IMG/VR virus record: IMGVR_UViG_3300005664_000088
Coordinates: 1-23,497 of that record
Reading direction: 5' to 3' (one strand)
Length of the DNA: 23,497 nt
From: a virus
Both the position numbers and the translations under genes were made by a program. Positions 1-5,821 of this stretch are shown piece after piece. Under the pieces are notes generated by a model. It had not been told where the DNA came from, searched no databases, and saw only the letters and a program-made list of their open reading frames with translations. Each line of letters starts with the position of its first letter. Within the stretch, counting starts at the first letter, position 1.

Positions 1-111
1 GAGGACTACGAGAAAGAGTTGGATGAGTTACAGAATATATTCGATAACCAAGAATCCTTACCGGCGTTCCTCGTAGATGCGCAGTTAAACACCGGCGTTA
101 AAATTAAGTAG
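1..111 (+). CDS. C-terminal end of an unknown plus-strand protein (partial)
   Basis: The window opens inside a plus-strand reading frame that runs 36 codons to a TAG at 109-111. The visible tail is acidic and helical at first (alternating E, K, D and L), then ends with a short hydrophobic stretch and a basic terminus. Nothing in it identifies a family. It lies 8 bases upstream of another plus-strand frame that begins with ATG, so the two may be co-transcribed. The rest of the window is minus-strand, so this is probably the end of a divergent or convergent gene block such as early or replication genes; that role is inference. The frame is open from the first base and agrees in strand with the next frame, which is the main reason for calling it real. 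Confidence 0.5.
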   Translation, partial: EDYEKELDELQNIFDNQESLPAFLVDAQLNTGVKIK

Positions 112-119
112 GTAAAACA

Positions 120-314
120 ATGAAGTCTATCGTAAAAACCCCAGCCACCATAAGGGAAGTCCGCTATGTGCTTAAACCAGCTTTTGACCGGTTCGCGTTT
201 CAAAAGGGGAAAGCGGGAGCAAACAGTCTTTGTAAGGCTTGGTCTACCGCCGTTTCCAAAAACAAAAGAGCTCAGCAAGAGACACCTACCTTACGAAATC
301 ATTACTGTCCTTAA
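120..314 (+). CDS. small hypothetical basic protein
   Basis: This is a 64-aa plus-strand frame starting with ATG eight bases after the preceding stop, with a weak purine-rich stretch (TAGG) upstream. The product is basic (many K and R) with no membrane segment and no motif I recognise. Its last 29 bases overlap, tail to tail, the end of the outer-spanin gene on the other strand. It may be a real small phage gene that ends the plus-strand block. It could also be chance, because a 90-aa minus-strand frame covers the same DNA. I prefer the plus-strand reading because it follows the upstream plus-strand stop closely and its composition is less cysteine-rich than the minus-strand alternative. Confidence 0.42.
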   Translation: MKSIVKTPATIREVRYVLKPAFDRFAFQKGKAGANSLCKAWSTAVSKNKRAQQETPTLRNHYCP

Positions 315-525
315 CTTGACGTAAAGTCTTATCGGTTAATATATCACACCCCTCGAAATTCTCAAGGGGCTTCTTGGCGTTTCCGTTAGCTTTTGCTACA
401 GCCCAGGTGAATGTACAAGGGGAAACAAGGATACGCTTAGGGCTCCTTGCGGGCATCGTCACGGAGCAACTCGCTAAGAATATCATCAGTAGACTTGGCA
501 AGATTATCTTTTTCAATTTGTTCAA
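286..525 (-). CDS. outer-membrane lipoprotein spanin (Rz1-like o-spanin)
   Basis: This 79-aa protein has a textbook lipoprotein signal: basic N-terminus (N-K-L-K-K), hydrophobic core, and the lipobox L-A-S-C with the acylated Cys at residue 20. Two further Cys (37 and 60) lie in the mature part. The frame starts with TTG inside the upstream inner-spanin gene and overlaps it by 89 bases in another frame, the classic overlapping Rz/Rz1 layout. Known role: o-spanins sit in the outer membrane and pair across the periplasm with the inner-membrane spanin to fuse the two membranes at the last step of lysis. It ends the minus-strand lysis cassette (endolysin, holin-like, i-spanin, o-spanin). A purine-rich AAGGA lies about 11 bases before the TTG. 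It implies a Gram-negative host. Confidence 0.8.
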   Translation of the reverse strand: MNKLKKIILPSLLMIFLASCSVTMPARSPKRILVSPCTFTWAVAKANGNAKKPLENFEGCDILTDKTLRQVKDSNDFVR

Positions 526-658
526 AATCTTTAGCGTCCTTTAACGCCTTATCTTTTAGGTCGTTAACAACTTTGTTTTTACCAGCAAAATAAGCCATCA
601 GGGGTACTGACAGCTTATCGAGTAGAATCTTTAACACTTCTAAAAGGAAGCTTAGCAA
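437..658 (-). CDS. inner-membrane spanin (Rz-like i-spanin)
   Basis: This 73-aa protein has an N-terminal hydrophobic/amphipathic segment (about residues 2-24) followed by a highly charged helical region rich in K, D and E, as expected for a periplasmic coiled coil. The start codon is TTG at 656-658, five bases after the stop of the holin-like gene, with no clear Shine-Dalgarno, so translation may be coupled. The gene contains the start of the lipoprotein spanin in another frame, which is the strongest evidence for its role. Known role: i-spanins span the inner membrane and bind the o-spanin. The membrane segment is less hydrophobic than in lambda Rz and could be read as a reentrant or amphipathic helix. 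Without the overlapping lipoprotein this would be only a small coiled-coil membrane protein. Confidence 0.68.
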   Translation of the reverse strand: MLSFLLEVLKILLDKLSVPLMAYFAGKNKVVNDLKDKALKDAKDFEQIEKDNLAKSTDDILSELLRDDARKEP

Positions 659-663
659 AGGAG

Positions 664-840
664 CTATGCTTTCGGTTTAGTGTCGGCTATCGCCTGGAGA
701 ATGGCCTCAAGAACTTTATCGTCTATTTTATTTTCTGTTTTAGCTACCAGATCTTTGATTTTACCCAAAGCCAGTGTTACGACAGAGCCCAAAGCTGCAG
801 CGATGGCCGCAACGATTTCTACGGAGAGATTATCCAGCAT
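664..840 (-). CDS. small membrane protein, candidate holin
   Basis: This short frame encodes 58 aa from ATG (838-840) to TAG (664-666). Residues about 9-25 form a strongly hydrophobic Ala/Leu/Val helix, followed by a charged, helical tail rich in K and D. The gene overlaps the end of the endolysin by 11 bases and is followed within five bases by the i-spanin start, so it sits exactly where a holin belongs. An AAGGA element lies upstream within the endolysin gene. Holins form inner-membrane lesions that release or activate the endolysin. This one would have a single transmembrane helix with a cytoplasmic charged tail (class III-like). The role is inferred from position and topology; it could be an accessory membrane protein instead. 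Confidence 0.62.
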   Translation of the reverse strand: MLDNLSVEIVAAIAAALGSVVTLALGKIKDLVAKTENKIDDKVLEAILQAIADTKPKA

Positions 841-1525
841 TTATATTGTTTTCCTTTTCTATCGAGGTTAGACGATTCATCCAACCTTTGAGGGAACCCC
901 CGTGGGTCTTAGGGTCTTTCTTAGCGAGATCCTTAAGGAATTCCTTTCTTTCGTTTAAGTAGGCTTTCTTCAACTCTGAAGAACCAAACTTTTTAATGTA
1001 CAAATTAACTTTACCTAAAGTCTCGGGTCCGAGGGAACCATCTACGGGGGCTCCAACGATTTTCTGCAAACCCTTTACGGCTTTCACAGGGCCTGAGTTC
1101 ACACTGTAGTCAAAAGCCAAATGTTGGATATCTTCTGGGAGAGCGTTCAAACCAGGCTTTTCGTAGTATTTGACTTTATACAGCTTCTTAGCGTCTTCAG
1201 GCGTGAGATCCTTAAGGGTTTCCTCAGTATAACCCAGTTGGCGCAACTCTTTTTTGTTGTCTCGCCAAGTCACACCACGCATAGTGGGGCCACCTTGATC
1301 TACAGTAAAGCCACCTTCCAAACCTAAAGTTTTGTCTGCAAAATCATCGAAAGTCAAAGACGTAGGGTTTCCCAGATACTTGTTTAAAATAGAACGGTAA
1401 TCAATAGAGCCTGTGTCGGAATCCTGAAGGGTTTGAGAGGGGGCCTTAGGGGTTTCTGTTTGAGCTTTGTCGAAATAAGCTTTAAAAATATCCTGAAGCA
1501 CAGGGTCGTCTATTTTATTCGTCAT
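830..1525 (-). CDS. endolysin, GH108-type N-acetylmuramidase with peptidoglycan-binding region
   Basis: The frame encodes 231 aa from the chosen ATG. The core carries the family signature L-G-L-E-G-G-F then D-Q-G-G-P-T-x-x-G-V-T at about residues 67-86. E70 is the expected catalytic glutamate that cleaves the glycan backbone of peptidoglycan. A helical stretch with the A-F-D-Y-S-V-N-S-G motif and a C-terminal region resembling PG_binding_3 (about 140-215) follow. The start at 1525 is preferred over an upstream ATG at 1597 because GGAAG lies nine bases before it and it overlaps the previous gene by only 11 bases. The roughly 65-residue extension before the EGG motif is longer than usual for this family, which commonly has it near the N-terminus. 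No signal peptide is visible, so release should depend on the adjacent holin-like protein. Confidence 0.88.
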   Translation of the reverse strand: MTNKIDDPVLQDIFKAYFDKAQTETPKAPSQTLQDSDTGSIDYRSILNKYLGNPTSLTFDDFADKTLGLEGGFTVDQGGPTMRGVTWRDNKKELRQLGYTEETLKDLTPEDAKKLYKVKYYEKPGLNALPEDIQHLAFDYSVNSGPVKAVKGLQKIVGAPVDGSLGPETLGKVNLYIKKFGSSELKKAYLNERKEFLKDLAKKDPKTHGGSLKGWMNRLTSIEKENNINAG

Positions 1526-1718
1526 TATCTGTTTCTTCCAAGTCGAAAGTAAGCTCCAGAATTTCTTCAACACCGGCATTATCATTGGCTTGTTCAACTA
1601 CTAAACGGATCTCAAAACTGTCGTCTTGAATGAAAGCAGAGACCAGGTGTTGGATGTAAAGGTCGAAGTCAACAACGTTTGTATCTAGATAATAAGAGGG
1701 GTACTTTTTAATGAACAC
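1515..1718 (-). CDS. small acidic hypothetical protein
   Basis: The 67-aa product is acidic, especially at the C-terminus (E-E-T-D-N-D-E), with alternating hydrophobic residues that suggest a small mixed alpha/beta fold. It matches no family I know. The start codon is GTG at 1716-1718, supported by a perfect AGGAGG seven bases upstream, the strongest ribosome-binding site in the window. This implies that the protein, and through an 11-base overlap the endolysin after it, is made at a high level. Its acidic character contrasts with the three very basic small proteins upstream in the operon. A role next to the endolysin (lysis timing, for example) is only a guess from position. Confidence 0.65.
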   Translation of the reverse strand: MFIKKYPSYYLDTNVVDFDLYIQHLVSAFIQDDSFEIRLVVEQANDNAGVEEILELTFDLEETDNDE

Positions 1719-1725
1719 TTTAGAG

Positions 1726-1731
1726 CCTCCT
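1726..1731 (-). promoter_or_regulatory. perfect Shine-Dalgarno AGGAGG deciding a GTG start
   Basis: The minus strand reads AGGAGG followed by seven bases and then GTG. It sets the start of the 67-aa gene at 1718 and stands out because most genes here have weak or no Shine-Dalgarno. Confidence 0.75.
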
Positions 1732-1748
1732 AGGATACGTTGTAGAGG

Positions 1749-1907
1749 TTACTTACAGACTTTACCGCCCTTCCTGTAACCACCGTTAGTGGGTACCTTA
1801 GCGCCTTTAGGGACTTTCTTTTTAGAGGCTTCCCCATCTTTAATCATCTTGTCTGAAGGGATGTTAACGGGTTTTTCTTTAGGCTTCTCAGGGGTTTTCT
1901 TAGCCAT
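1749..1907 (-). CDS. small lysine-rich protein with terminal GG-KGG-V motif
   Basis: This short frame runs from ATG (1905-1907) to TAA (1749-1751) and encodes 52 aa. The product is extremely basic (K and P rich at the start, then K-K-K) and ends in G-G-Y-R-K-G-G-K-V-C-K. That glycine/lysine motif resembles the E-G-G-x-V-x-x-x-x-S-G-G-x-V stretch in the 739-aa internal protein of this window, and similar KGG-V tails occur in small proteins of environmental phages. The gene begins four bases after the previous stop. It has no cysteine pair, membrane segment or enzyme motif. It could be a DNA- or virion-associated small protein; function unknown. Confidence 0.55.
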   Translation of the reverse strand: MAKKTPEKPKEKPVNIPSDKMIKDGEASKKKVPKGAKVPTNGGYRKGGKVCK

Positions 1908-1911
1908 GTAT

Positions 1912-2115
1912 CTATTTCTTCTTTTTATTAAAGGCTGCTACGCCTTTCTTATCTGCGGCCATATCTTTCTTAGAGCCTTCTTTCCCGTGGGCACCCTTGG
2001 CGTCTGCCTTAGCGTCCTTAGGGGAGTTTTCCCATTTGTTTAAAGTCATTTTTTTCTTTTTAGCCATTGAGGGTGTACCTACTTGTTTACCTATGGAAGA
2101 CCTAGAGATTGTCAT
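1912..2115 (-). CDS. small lysine-rich protein with N-K-W-E-x-S motif
   Basis: This is a 67-aa frame from ATG at 2115 that overlaps the stop of the preceding gene as TAATG. A second ATG at 2067 would give a 51-aa protein beginning M-A-K-K-K-K, like its neighbour. Both have only weak ribosome-binding sites, so the start is uncertain. The body is lysine- and alanine-rich with the motif W-E-x-S-x-x-D-x-x-x-D, which I have seen in short, highly basic phage proteins of unknown function, and it ends in a K-K-K-K tail. There is no membrane segment. Composition would suit nucleic-acid binding or a packaged basic protein; that is inference. Confidence 0.55.
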   Translation of the reverse strand: MTISRSSIGKQVGTPSMAKKKKMTLNKWENSPKDAKADAKGAHGKEGSKKDMAADKKGVAAFNKKKK

Positions 2116-2369
2116 TAGATGGTCTTGCCTGATTTGTTTCGTTTGCCTCTGTTGGCTTTTTTAGTTTCCATTTTGAGGTTTGATTTTGAGTTATTTCTAG
2201 GATTAGAATCCTGGTGTCCGACATCTTTACCGTCACCCTTGTGGGCTTTACCGGCTTTGACCATTTCGGCACGAGCCTTGTTCCTAGCCGCTCGGTTTTT
2301 AATTTGCTCAGGCTTACCTTGGTACTCTTTATAGTGCTTTTTCAGCTGTTCTTTAGTTCTATTAGGCAT
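2115..2369 (-). CDS. HNH-like small basic protein, degenerate active site
   Basis: This is an 84-aa basic protein. Residues 17-35 (Y-Q-G-K-P-E-Q then R-A-A-R-N-K-A-R) resemble the helical lead-in of small phage HNH-type proteins. Residues 49-75 read D-V-G-H-Q-D, then N-N-S-K-S-N-L and A-N-R, lining up with the usual D-H-x-x-P-L-x-x-G-G-x-N-x-x-x-N-L core. H52, N60 and N64 are present. The usual first-motif D-H is G-H, and the final histidine of HNH seems to be replaced (N73), so nuclease activity is doubtful. HNH proteins near phage packaging genes can aid terminase, but here it follows a glycosylation cassette. The gene begins eight bases after the stop of the DUF115 gene and has no clear Shine-Dalgarno. 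Confidence 0.55.
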   Translation of the reverse strand: MPNRTKEQLKKHYKEYQGKPEQIKNRAARNKARAEMVKAGKAHKGDGKDVGHQDSNPRNNSKSNLKMETKKANRGKRNKSGKTI

Positions 2370-2377
2370 CTTGACGA

Positions 2378-3421
2378 CTATTCTACAGGGTCAGGATCTA
2401 CTGAAGGAAGGGTTACAGATCTCTTTTGGACCTCCCCTAGGGTTTCCTTTTTGGGCACTTTGGTTTTGAAAAAGCTGGTAAAACTAAAGTCCCTTTGGGG
2501 TCTTGTCATGTTGGAAAACAAATGTCCTACTAATCCATCATCGTACACCTGGTACTTGATATCAAAATGTGGGGAAGAGAAAAGATTTTCAAAATCCTGG
2601 GCTTGAGCCATAAGCTCCCCTGTGGTGTAGAACTTTTTAAAAGCGGCAATTTTGATAACAGTGTTTTCAGGCATAGCCTCAGAAGTTTCTTGGACTTTGT
2701 CTTCCAGGAAAGCCTTGTCAGCCTCCGATAACTGCGTTAAAGGAAGCTCTACGGGAATGTACTTCTTTCTGTCTTTTTTGTCTCTCTCCAGCAACTGTGC
2801 TGGTGTAGGGTTATGGATACAGGAGTCAAAACCCACCAAGGTGATGTCGCGTATGCCCAAGGCGTGAGCTATGGCTACACAGCGAGTCCCACTGGAAGTT
2901 CCCCCTGAGATAATAGGTTCTTTAATCATGTGTGCGAATTCTTTTATGGCTTCCACTTCAGTGTGCCAGCCCATAACCCTAGCACCGTTATCCATCAAGT
3001 ATTTCGCGTAGCCTGGGTTAGCCATTGAGGCAACCAGGAAGATGGTTTTAGGGGGAATGGTTTCAAACAAAGAAGCGCGGTTAACCCCGTGGGTGCTTTC
3101 ACCGTTAAAGTCACGACCATCCAGAATGACACAGAAATCTGGCTCGATACCCATAGCTACCAACCTAGGCAGTGAGTGCTTGACGCAAAAAAGAATGAAA
3201 GGACGACTGGGGTTGGCCATTCGCTCCTTTAGATTCAACTCTGTTGCGTACTTCTCTAAAGAAGGACCTGCAGAACAGATGATGGCTTCGTAGCCGTTAG
3301 GGTAAAACATACGATCAAACCAGGTGGGAATAGTTTGCAGGTTCTCTTTAATGTTGTTCACGGTGTCTTCTTTGGAGACAGCTAAAACAGCGTTGACTTT
3401 AACAGGTAGAAAATTAGTCAT
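2378..3421 (-). CDS. DUF115/MptE-like (Maf flagellin-modification-type) glycosyltransferase-related protein
   Basis: This 347-aa protein has the hallmarks of the DUF115 family: I-I-C-S-A-G-P-S-L-E at about residues 47-56 (a nucleotide-binding-type G-P-S-L loop), D-F-C-V-I-L-D at 95-101, G-G-T-S-S-G at 173-178, and I-T-L-V-G-F-D at 193-199. The family includes archaeal MptE (6-hydroxymethylpterin pyrophosphokinase) and bacterial Maf proteins, thought to transfer nonulosonic sugars to flagellin. In a phage, next to two glycosyltransferases and a methyltransferase, a glycan-transfer role is far more likely than pterin synthesis; that is inference from context. It overlaps the methyltransferase gene by 8 bases and ends the cassette. 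The last 60 residues are charged and low in hydrophobics. No signal peptide, so it should be cytosolic. Confidence 0.72.
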   Translation of the reverse strand: MTNFLPVKVNAVLAVSKEDTVNNIKENLQTIPTWFDRMFYPNGYEAIICSAGPSLEKYATELNLKERMANPSRPFILFCVKHSLPRLVAMGIEPDFCVILDGRDFNGESTHGVNRASLFETIPPKTIFLVASMANPGYAKYLMDNGARVMGWHTEVEAIKEFAHMIKEPIISGGTSSGTRCVAIAHALGIRDITLVGFDSCIHNPTPAQLLERDKKDRKKYIPVELPLTQLSEADKAFLEDKVQETSEAMPENTVIKIAAFKKFYTTGELMAQAQDFENLFSSPHFDIKYQVYDDGLVGHLFSNMTRPQRDFSFTSFFKTKVPKKETLGEVQKRSVTLPSVDPDPVE

Positions 3422-4037
3422 GTGGGTTAATTACCGATGTGTCGTATCTGGTATCGGGTTTAATGGCCTCGATACGGAAGTCCCTAGAGGGACCCATGTG
3501 GGTTACCGGTGCAGCTTCTCGTATACGTGTAAAGCCACAACGTTCTAGAACAGGTGCCAAGGTTTGGAAAGTCCAACCCCAGCGGTGAATCATGTAAGGT
3601 CTATTTTCAAATTGCTCACCGTAGAGACCCATGAGACCCAAACGGTCAATCATCTTTAAGTCCCTGGAAGTGTGAAGTTGTAGAATGTTAATAGCGCATT
3701 TAACAACATCTGGCATTTCAAAGGCCACCGAACCTCCTGGCTTTAAGATCCTAAGCCACTCTTTAAGGGTTTTGTCTAAATCATAAACCGGTATGTGCTC
3801 TATGACATGCGAGGAAAATATGTGATCAGCGTAGTCGTCAGGTAAGTCAATAGCTCTTAAATCCGACTCTAGAAAATAAGGGTATTTGTGGGCTTGTTTA
3901 TTAGGGATATCTTCAACGGTGCGTGGGTCAACAAGTTTAAGGTTAACCTCAGGGGCTACAATGTCTACGTTGATCCATTGCTGCATGATGTCGGAACCTT
4001 TAATTTTGTTTCCACAGCCGAGGTTTAGGTTAAGCAT
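3414..4037 (-). CDS. SAM-dependent methyltransferase (class I, type 11)
   Basis: This 207-aa protein begins almost directly with the SAM-binding loop L-N-L-G-C-G-N (residues 4-10). The acidic residue expected to hold the ribose is D25 (N-V-D-I), and the post-motif region reads S-S-H-V-I-E-H-I at 75-82, followed by I-L-K-P-G-G-S at 97-103. This matches the small class I methyltransferases common in polysaccharide and glycan clusters. The C-terminal half (H-R-W-G-W-T then L-E-R-C-G-F) also fits. It overlaps both neighbours by 8 bases, so it is translated with the glycosyltransferase before it and the DUF115 protein after it. The likely substrate is a sugar of the glycan they build, for example an O-methyl cap. 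DNA or protein methylation is less likely, since no target-recognition domain or N-P-P-Y motif is present. Confidence 0.82.
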   Translation of the reverse strand: MLNLNLGCGNKIKGSDIMQQWINVDIVAPEVNLKLVDPRTVEDIPNKQAHKYPYFLESDLRAIDLPDDYADHIFSSHVIEHIPVYDLDKTLKEWLRILKPGGSVAFEMPDVVKCAINILQLHTSRDLKMIDRLGLMGLYGEQFENRPYMIHRWGWTFQTLAPVLERCGFTRIREAAPVTHMGPSRDFRIEAIKPDTRYDTSVINPHD

Positions 4038-4944
4038 AATCTTTAATTTTTCCTAGTTGTTTAAATACGTCGAGCCATTTGTCGAGAATAATTTGGTCAG
4101 AGTGATGTCTGTCTATGTATGAGTAAGATAAGTTTGTGCAAGACACGTCAGCCAACGAGGTCACTGTATAGTCAAGGCAATCTTTAAAGTCTTTTCCTAT
4201 GACGCCTACAGTGTTTACGAACAAGTGTAAGTGTCCATAGATATCAGTGTTGTCTACAATAACCTTGCAACCAGCATTCAACGCGTCCAAGGCTCTGTTG
4301 GGTGATTTACACTTGGATTTTTCGTCTAGCTTGGTGGGAATAAGCACGATGTTAAAGTCAGCTATCATGGATTCAACTACACCTACACCCCACTTTACAT
4401 AGTCGATGTTCGGATGGTTTAGTTGTGCATCACAAACAGCCGTAATACGGTAAGGGCACTCATTGGCCCATTTCAATAAAGGTAAAGCGTTCGATTGGTG
4501 CCCGAACCAAAGGATTTTAGGCTCACTGTAATCTTTGTTCTCAGGTTTAATCCTGGGGAAAGTCACAGGGTCAGGGATGATGACTGCTAGTTTTCCCGTT
4601 TGTTCGTAAATCCTTGTTTGCATGTTTTCAGTGTTACAAACAATAACATCAACCCTTTCACACATATCCCGGTAATAATCCCCTTCCGGTCTATCGAAGT
4701 AATCGTCACAAATATCAAAAACAGTGGAATAGCCAAAATCTTCGGCAGAAGCAACAGAAAGAAAATTACCACTGCGGTCAAAGTGCTTAGAAAAGATGTT
4801 AACGTCACTGTCTGGATTTGCCTTTCTATCGGTTGTTGCCGCGATGTTATCAGTGTATTTGTTTAAAAGCTCTACTGGTTTCAAGCAGCGGTATCTATGA
4901 GACGCTAAATGGGAGCCCGCTTGGGAGACAAAAGTGACTTTCAT
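4030..4944 (-). CDS. GT-B fold glycosyltransferase (GT4-like)
   Basis: This 304-aa protein starts with K-V-T-F-V-S-Q-A-G-S at residues 2-11, the glycine-containing first strand/loop of GT-B enzymes. The linker motif V-I-I-P-D-P-V lies at 121-127 and the start of the second Rossmann domain (K-I-L-W-F-G-H) at 143-149. The donor-binding stretch S-P-N-R-A-L-D-A-L-N-A-G-C-K-V-I at 214-229 corresponds to the E/D-x-L-x-x-G-x-P-V-I region of GT4 enzymes. It is a little shorter than typical GT4 proteins (about 350-400 aa), with a reduced N-terminal domain. The ATG overlaps the stop of the upstream glycosyltransferase as TAATG. It probably adds a sugar to the same glycan; donor and acceptor cannot be read from sequence. 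Confidence 0.75.
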   Translation of the reverse strand: MKVTFVSQAGSHLASHRYRCLKPVELLNKYTDNIAATTDRKANPDSDVNIFSKHFDRSGNFLSVASAEDFGYSTVFDICDDYFDRPEGDYYRDMCERVDVIVCNTENMQTRIYEQTGKLAVIIPDPVTFPRIKPENKDYSEPKILWFGHQSNALPLLKWANECPYRITAVCDAQLNHPNIDYVKWGVGVVESMIADFNIVLIPTKLDEKSKCKSPNRALDALNAGCKVIVDNTDIYGHLHLFVNTVGVIGKDFKDCLDYTVTSLADVSCTNLSYSYIDRHHSDQIILDKWLDVFKQLGKIKDYA

Positions 4945-5753
4945 TAAAACTCGCTGTCTATCAGTTTACAGGCGTCAAAGCGAATGTTGTAAACAACGGA
5001 GCGTAGGAAATCTTCGTATTCGCTTAACCACATTTCTGCGTGTAGGCAATCCCGCATGTGGGGGAACCAGGGACCTCCGTTTGTGTAGTGCAAAGCTTTA
5101 ATCCTTTCTTTAGCCAGGTGATTCTCAGAGTGACCCGCCACAAAGTGCCAATCCTCAGGCAACCCTTCAACTTCTGTGGGTTTTAACCAAGAAAACTGAT
5201 GGAGGTTTCGCCCAGTTTCAAAACGGACCAAATCAACAAAATCTACACTCTTATTCGAATCAGAAGTCATTTCTAAAACAAACATAGCTGACCAAAGCTT
5301 CTTGTTGTATTGCTCCTGTTTCATACCATCCATTTTAATGGTGTTCTCGGGTTTGTAATCGTGTTTTACGCACCAAAGAGCGGAGGTGGAAGTTCTGTGC
5401 TGTTCAATATACTCGAACATCTTCCCTATGTCGGTAGTCCAAATAAAGTCACAGTCAACAAACATTACCAAGTCGCTCTTTGTAGGATCTTCTAGACGTT
5501 TCCAAAGCTCGCCGATTAAGAACCTGGTGTGGGAGAATTGCGTAGAGAAAGGTCTACCGTCTACCAGATCAACGTACTGACCGTTGGCTTCTATTTTCCA
5601 CTCTCGCGTAAACAAGCCTTGTGAACGAAGATCCCTGTGACAAAGCTTGTGGACTTTAATAGGAACTTTAGCGTATTTCTGAAGGGTAAATTTGGCGACT
5701 TGGTAAGCGGTAGGTTCGCGCTCATCAAATCCTACGTATATGTGATAAGTCAT
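4944..5753 (-). CDS. GT-A glycosyltransferase, GT8-like
   Basis: This 269-aa protein opens with H-I-Y-V-G-F-D-E-R-E at residues 4-13. It carries the metal/nucleotide-sugar binding D-x-D in M-F-V-D-C-D-F at 97-103 and a C-terminal L-H-Y-T-N-G-G-P-W-F at 221-230, where H222 is a likely metal ligand as in GT8 enzymes. Other conserved-looking blocks are F-S-H-T-R-F-L (73-79) and K-H-D-Y-K-P (130-135). This pattern matches a bacterial and phage glycosyltransferase family that I recognise by motif but cannot name. It is the first gene of the four-gene cassette and follows a 68-base gap with a promoter-like motif and hairpin. No clear Shine-Dalgarno precedes its ATG. It probably makes the first transfer of the pathway. 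Confidence 0.8.
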   Translation of the reverse strand: MTYHIYVGFDEREPTAYQVAKFTLQKYAKVPIKVHKLCHRDLRSQGLFTREWKIEANGQYVDLVDGRPFSTQFSHTRFLIGELWKRLEDPTKSDLVMFVDCDFIWTTDIGKMFEYIEQHRTSTSALWCVKHDYKPENTIKMDGMKQEQYNKKLWSAMFVLEMTSDSNKSVDFVDLVRFETGRNLHQFSWLKPTEVEGLPEDWHFVAGHSENHLAKERIKALHYTNGGPWFPHMRDCLHAEMWLSEYEDFLRSVVYNIRFDACKLIDSEF

Positions 5754-5763
5754 TTTAGATTGA

Positions 5764-5802
5764 GGTTTACAGACAGCGGGGAGCTATCGAGAGTCGTAAA
5801 CC
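5764..5802 (-). other. inverted repeat / RNA hairpin upstream of glycosylation cassette
   Basis: On the minus strand GGTTTAC and GTAAACC form a perfect 7-bp stem, extended by GAC/GTC after a one-base bulge, closing an 18-base loop. It lies in the only gap between the small genes after the ejection module and the GT-A gene. No run of T follows, so it is a poor intrinsic terminator; a processing or regulatory hairpin is possible. Confidence 0.45.
5784..5801 (-). promoter_or_regulatory. T7-like RNA polymerase promoter motif (candidate)
   Basis: The minus strand reads GTTTACGACTCTCGATAG. Compared with the T7 core TAATACGACTCACTATAG, 13 of the last 15 positions agree, including TACGACTC and ATAG at +1. 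It is in an intergenic gap, on the coding strand, about 31 bases before the ATG of the GT-A gene. I found no second copy in the window and no T7-type polymerase gene is visible here, so it may be coincidence or the stem of the overlapping hairpin. Confidence 0.35.
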
Positions 5803-5821
5803 AAAGTATGCGGGGTAGGCG

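Noticed and set aside
6-278. 90-aa minus-strand frame opposite the plus-strand genes
   Set aside because: It is cysteine- and phenylalanine-rich with no domain, and it overlaps both plus-strand frames, so it reads like antisense noise.
349-369. CCCCT/AGGGG inverted repeat as a terminator
   Set aside because: It has a five-base stem with an 11-base loop, lies inside the o-spanin gene and is not followed by a T-run.
1526-1597. Longer endolysin start at 1597
   Set aside because: It would overlap the previous gene by 83 bases; the internal ATG at 1525 has a purine-rich site and a small overlap.
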